Part shown: piece after piece, positions 24,219 through 38,039 of the stretch
Layout of the letters: each line of letters begins with the position of its first letter
Position numbering within the stretch: position 1 is the stretch's first letter
Translations under genes and position numbers: made by a program
Notes under the pieces: model-generated
The model's input: only the letters and a program-made list of their open reading frames with translations
Database searches by the model: none
What the model was told of the DNA's origin: nothing
Origin: Antitrichia curtipendula
Taxonomy: Eukaryota; Streptophyta; Bryopsida; Hypnales; Leucodontaceae
DNA: 64,000 nt
Assembly: GCA_951230915.1 (NCBI GenBank)
Contig: OX579641.1
Coordinates: forward strand, 22,360,254-22,424,253
Reading direction: 5' to 3'

Positions 24219-27200
24219 TAAAGTTAGACTTCTCTAGGAGTGTGATTTTTGAGCTAAATCTTTTTTATTTGACATCAAATTTAATTACCCATGCATTTAA
24301 TTTTTTTTTTCCATATCATATTGGTTACATATATGCCAAATTTCAGAAGTTGATGAAGGTTCTAGCAAAAGATGGTCAAATTGCCCAAAATTTTCCAGAC
24401 ATCAAATCTAATCGCCCATGCATCTAATTAAAAAAAATTCTTCTCCCAAAGAGGTGGCTAGTATATGTACCTTACAATATAAGAAAATTAAAAATCCATT
24501 CAAAATTGACTTAGTAGAAATCAACATAAACATTTAATTGTTTGTTAATCAGGCAATTGTGTTTTAGAGGTTAATTACCGTACCTTTAGGGCAACTTTGC
24601 CACTATCTAGGTAAATAATTAATTAATTAATTTGAAATTTAAGGTTTGCCTCCTACAAAATGAATATTTTGAAGTTTGACTTTTTGCATAAATGAATAAT
24701 TATAGTTTCACCTTTCATCCAACCTATAATGTAGATTGTATGCCCTAATGCAATTACTCACTTCATACATAAGTCTCTAGAGTAGCTTTAAAAGACAATG
24801 AATGAATATAGAGAATTGAAAAGACAAACTATTTATACAAATGAGGTGGTAAGAGGTAAAACAAACCATGGTATGTAAATTAGGATTAGTTGCTTAACCA
24901 CTCATAATCAAGTCAAAAGTAGAATTTGTATTCAAAATAAAATTTCAGACTTCATTTAGGAATAGTAAAATAACTTCTTTCAAAAAAATTGTGAATTAAA
25001 CTAATTTGAAAAATCAAGCTGGACTTCATCTCTAAAAACCCGTTTGAAATTTTGATACTCTAGTTAAAAGTTATAAACAAAGTTTTGACAATAAGCGATC
25101 AAGTTCTTATCTTCAAATTATCCCATACCCTTTGAGGATTCATGACAAACAATGAATTTCATTATAAAAATGACCTCTTCACCCTTTACTCTCATGTAAA
25201 GTCAATTACATAATTTCACCACTTGGTCATCAAAAAATATACTTGATGCTAGATAGTCAAATGATGGATTAGGACTTGTACATCGGCTTTTTATTCTCAC
25301 CTTAAAGTCTTCATTTATTTGATATTTTGCTCATGTGCTGTAATTTCTAAATATTTTACCTTTCTTTTCATGTGTTTCTGTGTTTTTTGCCAAATGTTTG
25401 ACATAGTATCCAAAATAACTTGCCATCGATTTTTTGAATTATTTTCTGGCAAAGTTGTCCTAAAGGTACAGTAATGTATGGTTTTGTAGAATGTAATGAC
25501 ACCTAGTTGTATTAGCTAGTAGAACTTTCATGAGGCAGGGTACATTTGAGGATGCCATGTGTGTGGATGTAGATAGCATATACTATCCTTCCGTTGTTGT
25601 TTAGGCTTACTAATTTTCATCGCCAATCACAATTTCTATAGATCTTAGTGCACCCGCAAAAGGCATCAAAATTTTCATACGTGATGGTTTTTTGAACAAC
25701 ATTTTTTTTCCTTCTAAAATACACTCATGATTATAAGATTGTCTTTTGTACCTCCAAACAAAAAGATGCCATATTTAACTACTTCTAGACTTTTGAAAGT
25801 CTAGAATTAATAATGGTCATCGGGAGATCTCATGATGGTCATTAGGAGGTAATCTAAAACATTGAGAGATCAGTAGAAACATCAAGAGACCTATACAAAC
25901 ATTGGGAGATCTCACAATGTTATTATCTTGTGATCTTCAGATGATTGTTTAGTCCATAAATCATTGAATAGTCCAAAAGTAGTTAAATGTGGCATAAAGG
26001 CAACAACTATCTTCTTTTGCATTCCAAAGAAAAATAAAACCTAAAGCAACCAAACAATTATAACAAGCAATATCATTATAAGTGACTTTGTTCTTGTAAT
26101 TCAACATTGAAAATAAAATTAGTTCATTGCAAAGACTGAATTGCATGCTAGAATCCATGGTAGACATGAATAGTCCATTAGAAGATTTTTCAAGCCTATG
26201 GAAGATTGTGTGTTTCCATAGTAAAATCAATAGTTTGATATGGCCGAGAGACGGACACGTCATATAATAATATTTAATTAATTTTTACATATTTTTTGAA
26301 AAAAATTACTAAGAATATTTTTTAATTTGACGGCGGTGTAGTGGTTCACAACCAAGGGAACAATTCCGAAACGGTCTCTTAGAGGCTTCAAATCTCCCCT
26401 AATGAATGTATGCACTCTATATCTAATTTCTTGCTTTTTATATTACTTTGAATACTATACAACTATAATACATTGTAGTTCATTTGCTTGCAATTTGAGT
26501 AAGACCTACTCAAACTTCTTTGCATTTTCAATAGGTTTGTTTTTTTGTCAATTTGAAACTTTTTTTTCATTCTGTTTTGATTAAATGAAATTGAATAAAA
26601 TGTCTTCAGTATCACACTAAATACAATCATGAAGGCAAAATATTCTTTCATTGCCAAAAGTTAATAAATAAAGAAATATGTATAATTCAAAATAAAGAAT
26701 AAACCAATATTTAAAATTAACCTTGAAAGACACATTAACATTTGTATGCTAGCATCAATTTTTTTTTTCCAATTTATCCAAGTATGTCAACATTCTTTGA
26801 ATCTTCTTGGAGTGAGATTCTAACACAAAATATAGTTTGTTTCTATGCTATCCCATTGTATACTATATCATATTATATACATATTTGTCAAATTTCAAAA
26901 GTAACAAAATTCTTGTTTAATTGAAATTTTTCAAAGCAACATAATCTTCGATCCTGACAATTGATTGGGAAAAAAATGCATTTCCAAAAAGTGGATACAT
27001 TTATGTGTTTTGCATCAAATTCTCCTTGCATTCCATTCAAAATTGACCTTTATATGTACCTACCCATGTTCCATTTTGTAGCTTGAAAAAACATAATCAT
27101 TAATTGGATATGGTATAAGGTCTTTACACCTACAATCGTCCCTAATTACAATTGAGCATAATCACTATTATTAAACATAAATTTATTCATAAAGCCTTAT

Positions 27201-27303
27201 TGGCATTTGAAAGAAGATTTTAATGCACATTAGTATGCATTATTTGGATACCATATGAATAAGTTGTGAATTTTTAAAGTATCGTCTCCAAGTGTATTAA
27301 CCC
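24219..27303. other. A+T-rich spacer, no gene recognised
   Basis: Long A/T runs and chance frames of 60-100 codons only. A weak tRNA-like block at 26331-26400 is listed separately. Confidence 0.45.
26331..26400 (+). other. tRNA-like or SINE-head block
   Basis: TGTAGTGGTTC at 26338 resembles an internal A box, and GGCTTCAAATC at 26384 resembles a B box, at a spacing usual for tRNA genes. The sequence between does not form a proper anticodon arm, so a functional tRNA is unlikely. It may be the head of a SINE or a tRNA relic. Confidence 0.25.
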
Positions 27304-27307
27304 TTAA

Positions 27308-27663
27308 TCCCGAAAGGTCCAAACACTGTTTTTTGGCAACATAGTGATTTGGGGCAACTCACTACGAATGGAATTTTTTTCTTTGAAAATTTCACACAAC
27401 ATATGCCCGAGGAGTAGCTTTAAGGCCCAACAATTTTCATAAATTTTGACTACATGGTTAAAAAGTTATTGCATGATATGTAATTTTCATTATTCGGCGG
27501 GCAACCTGGGCAACTCAAAAAACTTCTTTAAAAATAATATTTTTGAGAAGTAAAAATTTGAAATTGGTTCTTTCTATATATATATATATATGGAAAGCTT
27601 TGAATCATTCCATTTTGATTAATGAGATGAAAGTTATGAGGAGTTTTAGTTTGCGGGTAGGTA
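27308..27663 (+). mobile_element. Family 1 MITE, 5' fragment
   Basis: It starts after TTAA at 27304-27307 with TCCCGAAAGGTCC and follows family 1 through TTGCGGGTAG near 27660. After this the sequence is unrelated, so about the last 600 bp are missing. It carries a short (TA)n tract at about 27573-27592. Confidence 0.65.
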
Positions 27664-28181
27664 TGGAGATTCTGGACGCTATAATCCGGACAATCAACCC
27701 TTGCCAAATTCTCACTGCACCTCATAACCCCATCCTTCAATTAATTTCTACGATGAAACATTCTGGATTCCATTCTTGCGGTCGTAGTGCCAGTTTTTTC
27801 AAACATTGGTCTAAAATTGATGGATTTGGGGAATCATGGCCTAGATGCTTAGGAGTTAAAGCGTTTTTATTGTCGGTGTATGTACCTTAGGAAATTGCCT
27901 AGGTAGGTAACAAAATAGTCCACCCGTCTACAGAAAACTTATCCTTGTATCACAAACTCAATTTCTTAATAGTTTCCATTCAAACTTTGCTAGATCCCTA
28001 GGAGGGACTCATGAGTTAATTCAAGGATTGGGATTGGCTAAGGGCCCCTAAAAGACCATTTTGTTCACTGATACAAGGATCTCCTTTTCAAGACTGTAAA
28101 AGGACTTTGTCAAGGTTGGTCTTTTTAGCAAATTTTTACTTGAAAGTGATGCAAATTATTTTTTCGAAAATATTTGGTGAG

Positions 28182-28205
28182 ATATATATATATATATATA
28201 TATAT
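28182..28205. repeat. (TA)n microsatellite
   Basis: About twelve TA units in a row, followed by a T run. It stands at the broken left edge of the family 3 copy that follows. Confidence 0.9.
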
Positions 28206-28209
28206 TTTT

Positions 28210-28415
28210 TCCAGTGGATAAAATTGCATCTGTTTTAACACTATGTGAAATGATGGATTCAAATAATGCAAAAGCACTCATTGGAAGTCAAACTACTGTA
28301 GATGATCTTCCCTTTTCCCACAAAATTTGGAGGATGAATAGTTGCACTTCTGTCCTACACATGAGATTCTCTTGTCATTCATCGGCTGCAAAACGTCTGC
28401 CTCAACGTTTAACCC
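28210..28415 (+). mobile_element. Family 3 MITE, left-truncated
   Basis: Reads GCAAAAGCACTCATTGGAAG, GGAGGATGAATAGTTGCAC and CAACGTTTAACCC in family order. Its right end supplies the TTAA (28416-28419) into which the next family 1 copy has inserted. Confidence 0.6.
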
Positions 28416-28419
28416 TTAA

Positions 28420-29367
28420 CCCCTAAAGGACCAAACATCATTTTTTGACAACATAGCGTTTTTGGGCAGCTCACCACGAATGGAATTTTTATTTTTTTTC
28501 TTTGAAATTTTCACACAAGATGTGCCCGAGGAGTAGCTTTAGGGCCCAACAATTTTCATAACTTTTGACCACATGGTTAAAAAGTTATGGTATGATATGT
28601 AGTTTTCATTGTTCGGCGGGCAGCTCGGGCAGCAAAAAAAACTTCTTTAAAAATCATTTTCTAGAGAAATAAAAATTTGAAATTGGTTCTCTAGATTTAT
28701 GTGCACAAGGAAAGCTTTGAATCATTCCACTTTGATTTATGAAATGAAAGTTATGAGGAATTTTAGTTGTGGGTAGTTTGCGGGTAGTTATGGAATCTCT
28801 ACTCTAAAATAAACTTTGAAGTCCTTTATTTAACTCAATTTTCAATATTTTTGGAAAAAAATATAAACACAAGGTGTAGATTGTTTATTACAACATTACA
28901 ATCGTTTGGATTGGCATTTTTCAATTCCATAATTAAATCCTTAACAATTTAGTGTTTTGAATCATTTTCTACTTCTTTCTACTTACTATTTTTTTCCTAT
29001 ATGTTGTACAATTCCAAATGATCTGAAAATTTTCAAGCATGTAGCTAACTTGCTTTGAAGAATGAATCCAAAGAGTTACCACCATTTTGGACATTTTTTC
29101 ATACCAATGTGACCATGTGAAGTGCAGCTGCCCGTTTTTTCGCAGGGACAAAAAAAGGGTTTTTGTCACTTCAAATGCTAATATCATGCAATCTATATGG
29201 TGGAAATTTCTGAAATTTTTTCCACATCTTCTCAAACTAGTTTATTACAAGATCCTACGGTTACATGTGTCCAAAAATATTTTTTTTTTCAAAAATTGGT
29301 ACTTATACTAGAAATGGCAGTTTGGGAGCGTTTTTTTTGTGAAAACATAGTCAAAAACTTTTAGGGG
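28420..29367 (+). mobile_element. Family 1 MITE, 948 bp, young copy
   Basis: It lies between TTAA at 28416-28419 and TTAA at 29368-29371, with ends CCCCTAAAGGACC and CTTTTAGGGG. It is nearly identical along its length to the copy at 62735-63681, with only scattered substitutions. This suggests that both moved recently from the same source. Confidence 0.85.
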
Positions 29368-29371
29368 TTAA

Positions 29372-30190
29372 ACGTCGACAAGGACGTTTTCACCAGTCCG
29401 TCCTTCCAGGGTTAAGTGGTAAAAGAAAACTAAAAAAAACTAAAAAAAACTAAAAACAACAACTGACCCCTGCGTGCCTCATAACATTGGTAAGAACCAT
29501 GTTTATGCCCATCCCATGTTTTTTCTCCCAGCTGAACATCTCGAATTGGAAACAACAGACAAGCCCCCCCGGGCCCGGGCCCTGAGGGCTCCGTCGGCCC
29601 CCCCTCATCTCCCCATCATGTCTCCATGGCCGAGAGTCCACATCGGTCCCTTTTGTCTTTTCCCATTGTCATTTTCTGGTGTACAGTGGCATCCTGCCTC
29701 TCATGAAGCGGATTACGATACCATTTAGACTGCCATTTTGGGTGCGGAAATTCCTGTAGAGACCCCAATGATTTATTTATTTATTTTTGATTATTTTATT
29801 CTTTCAAACACATGGACAATTTCCAACAAGTTGTTTTTTTGGAAGCCCAAAGTTTATCCCCAACATGCACGCTTCATTTTGGGCTTGGGGCCCCTTGGAG
29901 TCTTGGCTGCTAGGCCAAAAATTTGCCAATGCTGGCAGGCACACGAAGGGGACGCTGCATGAAGGCATTTGAGGGAGGAGGGAGCCAATCGGAGGAGCCC
30001 AACATCGCTCCTTAATTTGGGCAAGGAACTAAGATCCGTCCAACGTGGGGGGAAAAAAAACAGGCAACTGAATGGAGAGCTTTAACTTTCTCAGGCACAA
30101 ACTTTCCACATTGAAAAGTGCTGGGGAATTGGGCCCTTGTCTTTTTACGGCTTTAGAGTCCATTGAGTAACTTAGTGGGTGTCAAAGTTA
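29372..30190. other. Spacer with a G+C-richer patch
   Basis: From about 29470 to 30000 the composition rises and several overlapping frames of 60-85 codons occur on both strands, none with a recognisable product or splice context. It could be a worn exon or a further unclassified repeat. Confidence 0.4.
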
Positions 30191-30425
30191 GTTAAGGTAG
30201 GTGTCTCTAAAAGTGACCTCTAAGAGAGAGTTACATTTACTTTCTTCAATGTATCAACATTGTACATTTCAGGAGGGCTTTTAGAAATCATTGCGTTCTA
30301 ACTTCAAATTTTTTTAGCTAATTTCGCAAAGGTTCAAGAAATATGAAACAACTTAGATTAGATGCCAATTCCATTTTTCTTCCTAGTAAAATTTACTAAA
30401 AATTGTTTCAAGGAATTTAGCCCCT
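30191..30425 (+). mobile_element. AAGGTAG-ended MITE, fragment
   Basis: Starts TTAAGGTAGGTGTCTCTAAA and shares the block on AAGAAATATGAAACAACTTAG with the copy at 60654-61068. The right end is replaced by family 2-like sequence (CCCCTAATGCCC) near 30421. Confidence 0.45.
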
Positions 30426-33400
30426 AATGCCCTGAGGGTGTTATTTTGCCAAAAACCACTCAAAACTACCACTTTTCTTGTATTCACTTAAGAAAACCAA
30501 TTCTTTTTTAAATAAAAAATTTAACCGTAGGATATTGTACTTAACTTGTCTGAGATCATGTATCACTTCACTCATCAACAATGTGATCTGAGATCTGAGA
30601 CCATCTTTCACTCATCAACAATGTGAGCTAGAAATAGTAAATTGCATCCAAATATTGGTGACTCTCATATGTGGTAAAAATGATTTTGCACAATTTCATT
30701 CACATTTTGTTCCTTTGTTTCTAGTGGAATGGGTGCCTACTCAAAAATTGGGTAAGATTTTGGCGATTATTTGTCAACCAAAAATTAAATGTTGGCCACT
30801 TAATACTTTCATCAGATTACCCTACACTAATTTATTGACATTTCACTCTAATTTATGTAATCAATCAAAAGATGAAAGAGATATCTTTGGGGGATTAAAA
30901 TTGTACCATCAACAATAGATACGTAATTATTTAAGAGATGTGTAGAATAAGAGCATTAAGGGACTTTTAGGCACTTAATGTTTTGGGATATCTCTAGCTT
31001 AGTACCTTAGAATCTAATTAAGTGCAAAAGATCTACGTTGAAATTCAAAGGTATCATCCTACCACTATTAAACTGTTAAATTTTAAACTTCATTTCTATG
31101 TCATAGGTCTTATAGAATATTACATTAACATTAAAAAGATCCAAGCAAAGATCCCAACTTGTTTTCAATGCACGAATGTGTTGAAAATCCAAGTTAGGGA
31201 CCTTTTAAGGATTATTTAAAGTGTTAAACTAATAAGGTATATTCTCAATTGGATATTACGTTACCCTGTGGCACATGATATCTTGTAAAATCTCCATAAT
31301 TGTATATAAATTGTTTTCATTTATTTATTTACAAGGGCAATATTAACCACAATTGACATCTTCTTTCAATAAACACGCGTCATTAAGCAAGGAGATATAA
31401 TATTTTTAATATTTTTGTTTGACACAAATGAAACAGAATCTTTTTAGCTCATTATTAGTCATTGTTCGTACGAGTATTTAATAGAATTACTATTAAATAC
31501 CCACAACAAAGAAACTTGACCTCCTTTATGAACAAACCTTCATCTAGTGCTCAAGTGGTTACTAAATCCATCCTCAACACTATCATTTGAGAAATAATCA
31601 AGTACAAGGTGCCTCATATGGGCAAAGCCAAGCTTGCTAGGAGAAAAATGCTCCCTGATTGCTTGACTTGCCCATTCAAGATCATTCAACACACTCAATG
31701 CTTACTCAATGGTTGTCCGAAATCAATAAATGGAACTTTTTAGTGGGACAAGAACTATGCCTAATTTAGAGGTTTTTAGAGGGATAGAGGGAGTATTTAG
31801 TAAGGTTTAAACTATTTATCATAAGGACATACTATGGTATTCAACATTAGTTGTAGTGGTGCCATTGTAGCATATATGGTGACGTTGTTTGATTGGTCAT
31901 ACTAATTTTCATACTACACTAACTAATTATCCACCCCTACTCATAAATAGCCATTTGGTTCAATGTTTTTTTTATGCACAATTTTTTGCCTCTTGGCTAT
32001 AGCCCAAAGATGTTGGCTATTTTTTTTAAAAGGAAATTTTTATTTTGGGGGGTCAAAATAACCATATTACTACTGCATATGAAGACCATTAGTTAAATTT
32101 TACCTAGGTATCACCTAATTTTCAAATAGACATCACCAAGTATCACCCAAGTATCACATGAGTATTGAAGAAAGAACTGGCCCCTTCTCCAAAATGAAAT
32201 AAACCCCAGTTACCCCACTGATTTCGATGTTCCAAAACCGTTCCATTGTCAACTCTACCGATAAATTTAGAGGGGGGTAGGCAAACCCACGTGGAAAATA
32301 GGCCAGGCGAATGGGATGGGCCACAAGGGGACGATGCCGGGCAGGGGAGATCATGGGGCAGAATGTGGCTAAAGAAAGCCGGAGGGGAGGTGGCGATGAA
32401 TACTGACGTGGCTATTAATGGCGTGCCACGTCCACCGGACATGGGAGTGACCGGAACTCAAACTGACGGACGGAAGTTCTGAACGGACGGACGGACGGAC
32501 GGACGGAATGGATCCGTCCGTCTTCATCCACGTCGCCCGGCGGCACTCCATGACGGACGGAATCTCTTTCATCCACTGCGGGCATGGGCTCTGTTCTGTT
32601 AGAGATCTAACTTACATTAAATTCGGGTATCGTTTCCGCTACAAGCATCTGGATTCCAAGGTGCTGTGCACTCCATAAAATCCCTTTGGCACGGGAAGGG
32701 TACTACCCTAATTTAATTTAGTAAATGCTTTCATTTTTATTTTTCTTAGGAAAGTAACGGTGAATTTTGCAAAACTTGTATTGATTGTTTTTTTCTCTTT
32801 GAAAAGTTATGGTAAATTTTGCAAAAAAGTTTACAATTGGTTTCAATTTGCTTTCATTGCTTTTATTTGTTTCAAAAGCGACCACATGTATCAGTCCTTA
32901 CACTTAAGAAGTGAAATTAGGTTGCCTTATCCCAAGGAAGTTCCTTTACAAGCCATTAAAGTCAACAAATATTTTAAAGTGTATTTCCATTTGTTTAGGT
33001 AGAGGTTCATGAGTAGCAATTACAATATTGACACCTAATTTAACATCTAATGTATTTTTATTTTTACAAAAAATGGAAAATATAATTTCTATTTTAAAAA
33101 AATAATTAAAATACAATGTTATCAATCAAGCTTCTAATACATTGGGTGCCATTGCAAAAACATTCTTCTATGTTCCTTGCATTTGTTCCCATTTGTCTTT
33201 ATCATTGAAAACTTTATCCCCCTTATTCCCATATGTTTCCAGAATTGAAAAGATTGTTCTGAGTATGGAAATTTTCATTTGAATTCTTTACATCTCCACG
33301 TATGAAAATTTCCACATCTTTATAAAAATTCAAAAAGTCATATGAAAGATTGAGTTGATAGGGACTTTCCCTAAACCCAATTTGTTCCCTAAAGAGACAC

Positions 33401-34403
33401 TTGGACATTTAGGATTTAAGAATTAAGCATCTACCAAAATTTATTATCCATATATTATAATTAAATATTCGGTAGGAATGTGCCAATCTTGTCCTTCCAC
33501 TTACAATAGTAAAGGATTGCTATGGAAAAATATAAATTTGGATTGATAGAAAATAAATAATATCTCATATATACATACGTGAAGTGCTTGAAATATGACC
33601 TAAATAATTTGTGTCAAAATTTGTATCTTATGATAAATTAATTTACAACTTGATTACAAATTTTAAAATCCTAATTTCATTTTGATTCACACCTATGATA
33701 TTAATAGAAAACAAGTGAACATTCAACCATTCTTTGGAAGGACTACATATTGCTATAGCTCATCACATAGTTTAGTCTAGCTATGAGACTACAAGACACT
33801 TGGGTAGGAAGATGAAATTGTTTAGCCAACTTTCATAGCAACTAGTGTCCTTTGTGTTGTTGCCAGAAACAAAATAAAATTAAAAATGATTTTTTAATTT
33901 GTAAAAAAATTTAAGTTCAATATCTTTTATGTATGAAGGAGTGCAAGGACTTTGTTTCATGGCGTTTGGATACATGGCCATGTGAAAGTTACGATTTTTC
34001 CAAAATAAAAGATAATTTAATTCAGTTTTTTACTTCATAAAAATCTTTGAAATTCAATAACTTTCACACCATAGGTCCAAACGCCACAAAACAAAGTCCA
34101 CGCGGAGAATTTTCTAATGGTATTGAGAATGCAGCTGGGGCACTCACAATTTCTTAGACAAACAAATAAAGTAATATAAGGTATACATTTTCTTGAAAAA
34201 TTACAATGAAACCATAAAACCACTAGAGTTTCTATAGTCTCTTATGAAACAATAAAATATATTGTAAATCTCTCCAAAATTGGAAGCTTTTACCCAAGTT
34301 TTGGAATCCCCCAGTGAAAAAGGAAAAGTGAATAAAAAAAAGGCTGCCAACGCTCAATGTATTTAGGCTTAATATTTAACACATCATGAAATCATTGCTA
34401 AGC
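30426..34403. other. Gene desert, A+T-rich
   Basis: No gene recognised. A G+C-rich island spans about 32140-32600 and includes the (CGGA)n tract. Parts of 30430-30560 look like the start of family 2. Confidence 0.45.
32484..32507. repeat. (CGGA)n microsatellite
   Basis: Six units of CGGA, followed by the inverted form GATCCGTCCGTC and later another GACGGACGGA. The region can fold back on itself. It sits in a small G+C-rich island. Confidence 0.85.
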
Positions 34404-34407
34404 TTAA

Positions 34408-34623
34408 TCCTTAAAGGACGAAGGGGTGACCTTGAATATCATCCCTTTTCATTACCATGTGAATCATTGGCCTAAAAAATAGCAAAAGCACTCATTGGAA
34501 GTCAAAGAACTATAGAAGACCTCCCTTTTTCACAATAAAATTTTGAGGATGAATAGTTGCACTTCTTGTCCTACTAAATTGATTCTCTATCATTCATCGG
34601 ATGCCAAACGTCCTCCTCGACGC
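34408..34623 (+). mobile_element. Family 3 MITE, 216 bp
   Basis: TTAA at 34404-34407 and 34624-34627 bracket a unit that begins TCCTTAAAGGACG and ends CCTCGACGC. It contains ATCATCCC, AAAAGCACTCATTGGAAGTC and TTTGAGGATGAATAGTTGC. The right TTAA is shared with the next element, so one element jumped next to the other. Confidence 0.7.
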
Positions 34624-34627
34624 TTAA

Positions 34628-35560
34628 TCCCTAAAGGTTTTTGACTATGTTTTCACCAAAACCGCTCCCAAACTGCCATTTCTAATACTAGTGCCAAATT
34701 TTTGAAATTTTTTTTTTGGACAATTGTAGCCGTAGGATCTTGTAGTAAACTTGTTTAAGAAGATGTGGAAAAAATTTCAGAATTTTCCACCAAGTGGATT
34801 GCAAGATAATAGCGTTTGAATTGACAAAAATCCTTTTTTTGTCCCTGCGAAAAAACGGGCAGCTGCCCTTCACAAGGTCACATTTGTATGAAAAAATGTC
34901 CAAAATGATGGTTACTCTTTGGATTTATTCTTCAAGGCAAGTTGGCTACATGCTTGAAAAATTTCAAATCATTTGGAATTGTACAACATATAGGAAAAAA
35001 ATAGTAAGTAGGAAGAGGTAGAGAATGATTCAAAACACTAAATTGTCAAGAATTTATTTATGAAATTGAAAAATGTCAATCCCAACAATTGTAATGTTGT
35101 AATAAACAATCTACACCCAATGTTTTTATTTTTTTTCAAAAATATTGAAAATCGAGTTAAATAAAGGACTCCAAAGTTTATTTTAGAGTAGAGATTCCAT
35201 AACTACCCTCAAACTAAGAATCCTCATAACTTTTGACTCATTGATCGGAATGGAATGATTGAAAGCCTCCCACGTACATATAAATCTAAAGAATCAATTT
35301 CAAATTTTAGTTTTTTTTAAAAGTGATTTTTAAAGAAGTTTTTTTTGCTGCCCCGGCTGCCCGCCGAACAATGAAAATGACATATCATGCAATAACTTTT
35401 TAACCATGTAGTCAAAAGTTACGAAAGTTGTTGGACCTTAAAGCTACTCCTTGGGCACATCTTATGTGAAAATTTCAAAGAAAAAAAAGAAAAATTCCGG
35501 TCATACTGAGCTGCCCAAAATCGCTATGTTGTCAAAAAACGGTGTTTGGTCCTTTAGGGG
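34628..35560 (-). mobile_element. Family 1 MITE, reverse, 933 bp
   Basis: TTAA at 34624-34627 and 35561-35564. Ends read TCCCTAAAGG on the left and CCTTTAGGGG on the right. The interior is family 1 read on the minus strand, with AAACTGCCATTTC near the left and GGTGTTTGGTCC near the right end. Confidence 0.8.
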
Positions 35561-35564
35561 TTAA

Positions 35565-36660
35565 GGGTTAAGTACCTTCAATTGTGTGTAAGAAACGGTG
35601 AAAAAATGTGAAAAAAGAGAACAGTCATGTTTTATTTTTTATATTTCTTTGAAACAGAGAACAGTCATTATCATCAGTCTCATTCAACTGAACATCTCCC
35701 TCATTTAATTTTTTTAATTTCAAACAACAATGACTTTTTGTTACAATAGTGAGCATACTTTATTCCCTCAATCCCTCCCAAGTGAAGCCCAAAATCTCAC
35801 AATGCAAAGGAACAATATCAAACTAATCCACAGCCAGTAATGGGCACAACATAAGCCGGACGGCCCTGAGTTTCCACAAATAGACCAAGAATTGCATTCA
35901 GTCTGGAAGCCCATGGCCTAACCACAGTTACTGTACTTAACTACAGTTACTTTGGCACAGTTACTTTAGCACCTCCAGTTTTTTACTTTCTTGATTCCAT
36001 CCAAAAAGTCACGACTCCGTCAGTCAAAGTAAAAGGCTAATACAGTAAGGGCCCCGTCGTTTTTTCTCTCCTATTTTGGGAGCATCAAGTTTGACTTTGG
36101 ACATGGCCGCGAATCAAAAGTTCACGGGGGGCAAAGGGGAATGACGAGAATGACGAGGAAGCTCCAAACGGGAGCCGGGCATGCAACGCGAATTAATAAT
36201 AAGGGGCCCCCGGAGATGCTGCTGGCTGTTGTTGGCTTTGGGCCCCGCCGCTGACTGAGTATTTTTACCTTTTTTTCTGCTGATTATTCCCTATTTTGGC
36301 TAGACCAGAAATTTAATTACTGAGGGTGGTGGTACTAATCACAATGAAGTTTATTTTGGAAAAAAAAAAATTCATGTATTTGGACTGCTTGTCATCTATT
36401 TAGGGCGGACTTCCGTGCACCTAGAATCGACCAAACTTTGCATTAAAAAAAACGAAAAAATAATTGGAATTATCCATAGAAATGTGCAAATAGTTGCAAT
36501 AGGGAAATCAAAATTGTTTGTTGGGAAACTAATTTAATTTTGATATTAGACTTAAATTTTTTTGGAAGTTTTTAATTTGACAGCAAGGTAAAACTACTAA
36601 CATAAAATGTAGATTCTCCTTACCAATATAGAATTGAAAATATCATGAAAATTGACAAAC
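35565..36660. other. Spacer with G+C-richer part
   Basis: About 35780-36270 is less A+T-rich but holds no recognisable frame or repeat boundary. Confidence 0.4.
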
Positions 36661-36664
36661 TTAA

Positions 36665-37562
36665 CCCCTAATGTTTCAAAGCTTCTTTTTACAACAAAAA
36701 ACACTCAAATTTGACATTTTAATAGCAAAGAGCAAAAATAATTTAAAATGTTTTTTTTTGCATATCTAACCATAGGATCTTATATTGGTATAAGAATGTA
36801 TGGAAGAAATTTCACAAACTTTGCCCATGTAGATTGCAAGATATTTGCATTAAAGTGAAAGATTTTTTTTTGTACCTTGCTCAACTACATTTTGGGGATT
36901 GAACCTTCATAACTTATAATTTTTGCTCTATTGATTTAAAATTTAAAATTTAATATGATAAAGAAGTAAGTTAAGAGTCTAGGAATTAAAAAAATAAAAT
37001 AGTTTTTACTCATTCAAATATTGTTAACTAGAAATAGGTTCAAGATTGAAGGAAAATATAAATTGTTAATAGCTCGAAGATGGAATTGAAATACATTTAT
37101 CTCAATGGTGAGATTGTTCTGTCTAGAGATCTTACCTTGGGATTTAAAAATAAATAAATTTAATTGTGAAAATTGAGGTCATACATGAATTCTAATTTTT
37201 TTTTTTTTTCCCAATAAGATGCTCTAATTGCCCGAAAAACAAGATTGTCTATGACTTTCACATAACAAATCCAAATGAAATAAATCAAAGATTTTTATGT
37301 ATATAAGATATAATCTATAGAAAAAAAATTTACTTTAAGTTTTTTTGAAGTTTTTTTTCTGCCCACCAAATTGAAAAATGGGCTTTTTTTGCCATAACTT
37401 TTGCTCTTGGGCTCCGATTGAAATAAAAGTTATGTTTTTGGAAAGCTAATGTGTTTTTCTATCTTCACAAAAAGAAAATCCTAAAATTATGACAAATGTC
37501 AAGACCATAGAAGCTTGCCCAAAATTCATTTTGTCCCCAAGGGAACAATGGAACTTTAGTGG
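36665..37562 (+). mobile_element. Family 2 MITE, about 900 bp
   Basis: The left end is TTAA (36661-36664) followed by CCCCTAATG. It continues with CACTCAAATTTGACATTT, AACCATAGGATCTT and, near the right, TTTTGTCCCCAAGGGAAC. The right TTAA has decayed to GTAAA. Confidence 0.6.
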
Positions 37563-38039
37563 TAAAGGCAATTCCAACTCAATGTATAAGTTCACTTGTA
37601 TTCACTTCACATCCATTTTTTCTTACCAAAAAATGAAAGTATTGATTGTAACTCTAGCTACATCAAAAAATATATTACTATGACTATGAGTTTAAAATTG
37701 CCAAATTAATAATAGTAAGCATCAATACAAGACATTGGATGTAGTTTCCTAAATTTCAAGGAGAACCAATACTTTACCTCCCCTTGTGTTCTTACAATGT
37801 ATTTGGAGGACAAAATTTTGAACATTTCCTCAAATCAAGACAATTGTTTTTAATATCTTCATGTCATTTCCCCTTCCTCTATCCTTTATTTGGGCAACTT
37901 TAGGATTGAGTCTTTTGAGATGTTGATACTTCAGCATTGGCCTTTTCTTGTGAAGCAAAAAGTGTTTAAATTGAAATTTCAAAATCCACAAATATGGTGT
38001 GGGTTGAAAAATCTTCAAATAACCTTCACGAGGATCATG

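Noticed and set aside
26338..26394. tRNA gene
   Set aside because: A- and B-box-like motifs are present, but no proper anticodon arm could be drawn; kept only as a low-confidence tRNA-like block.
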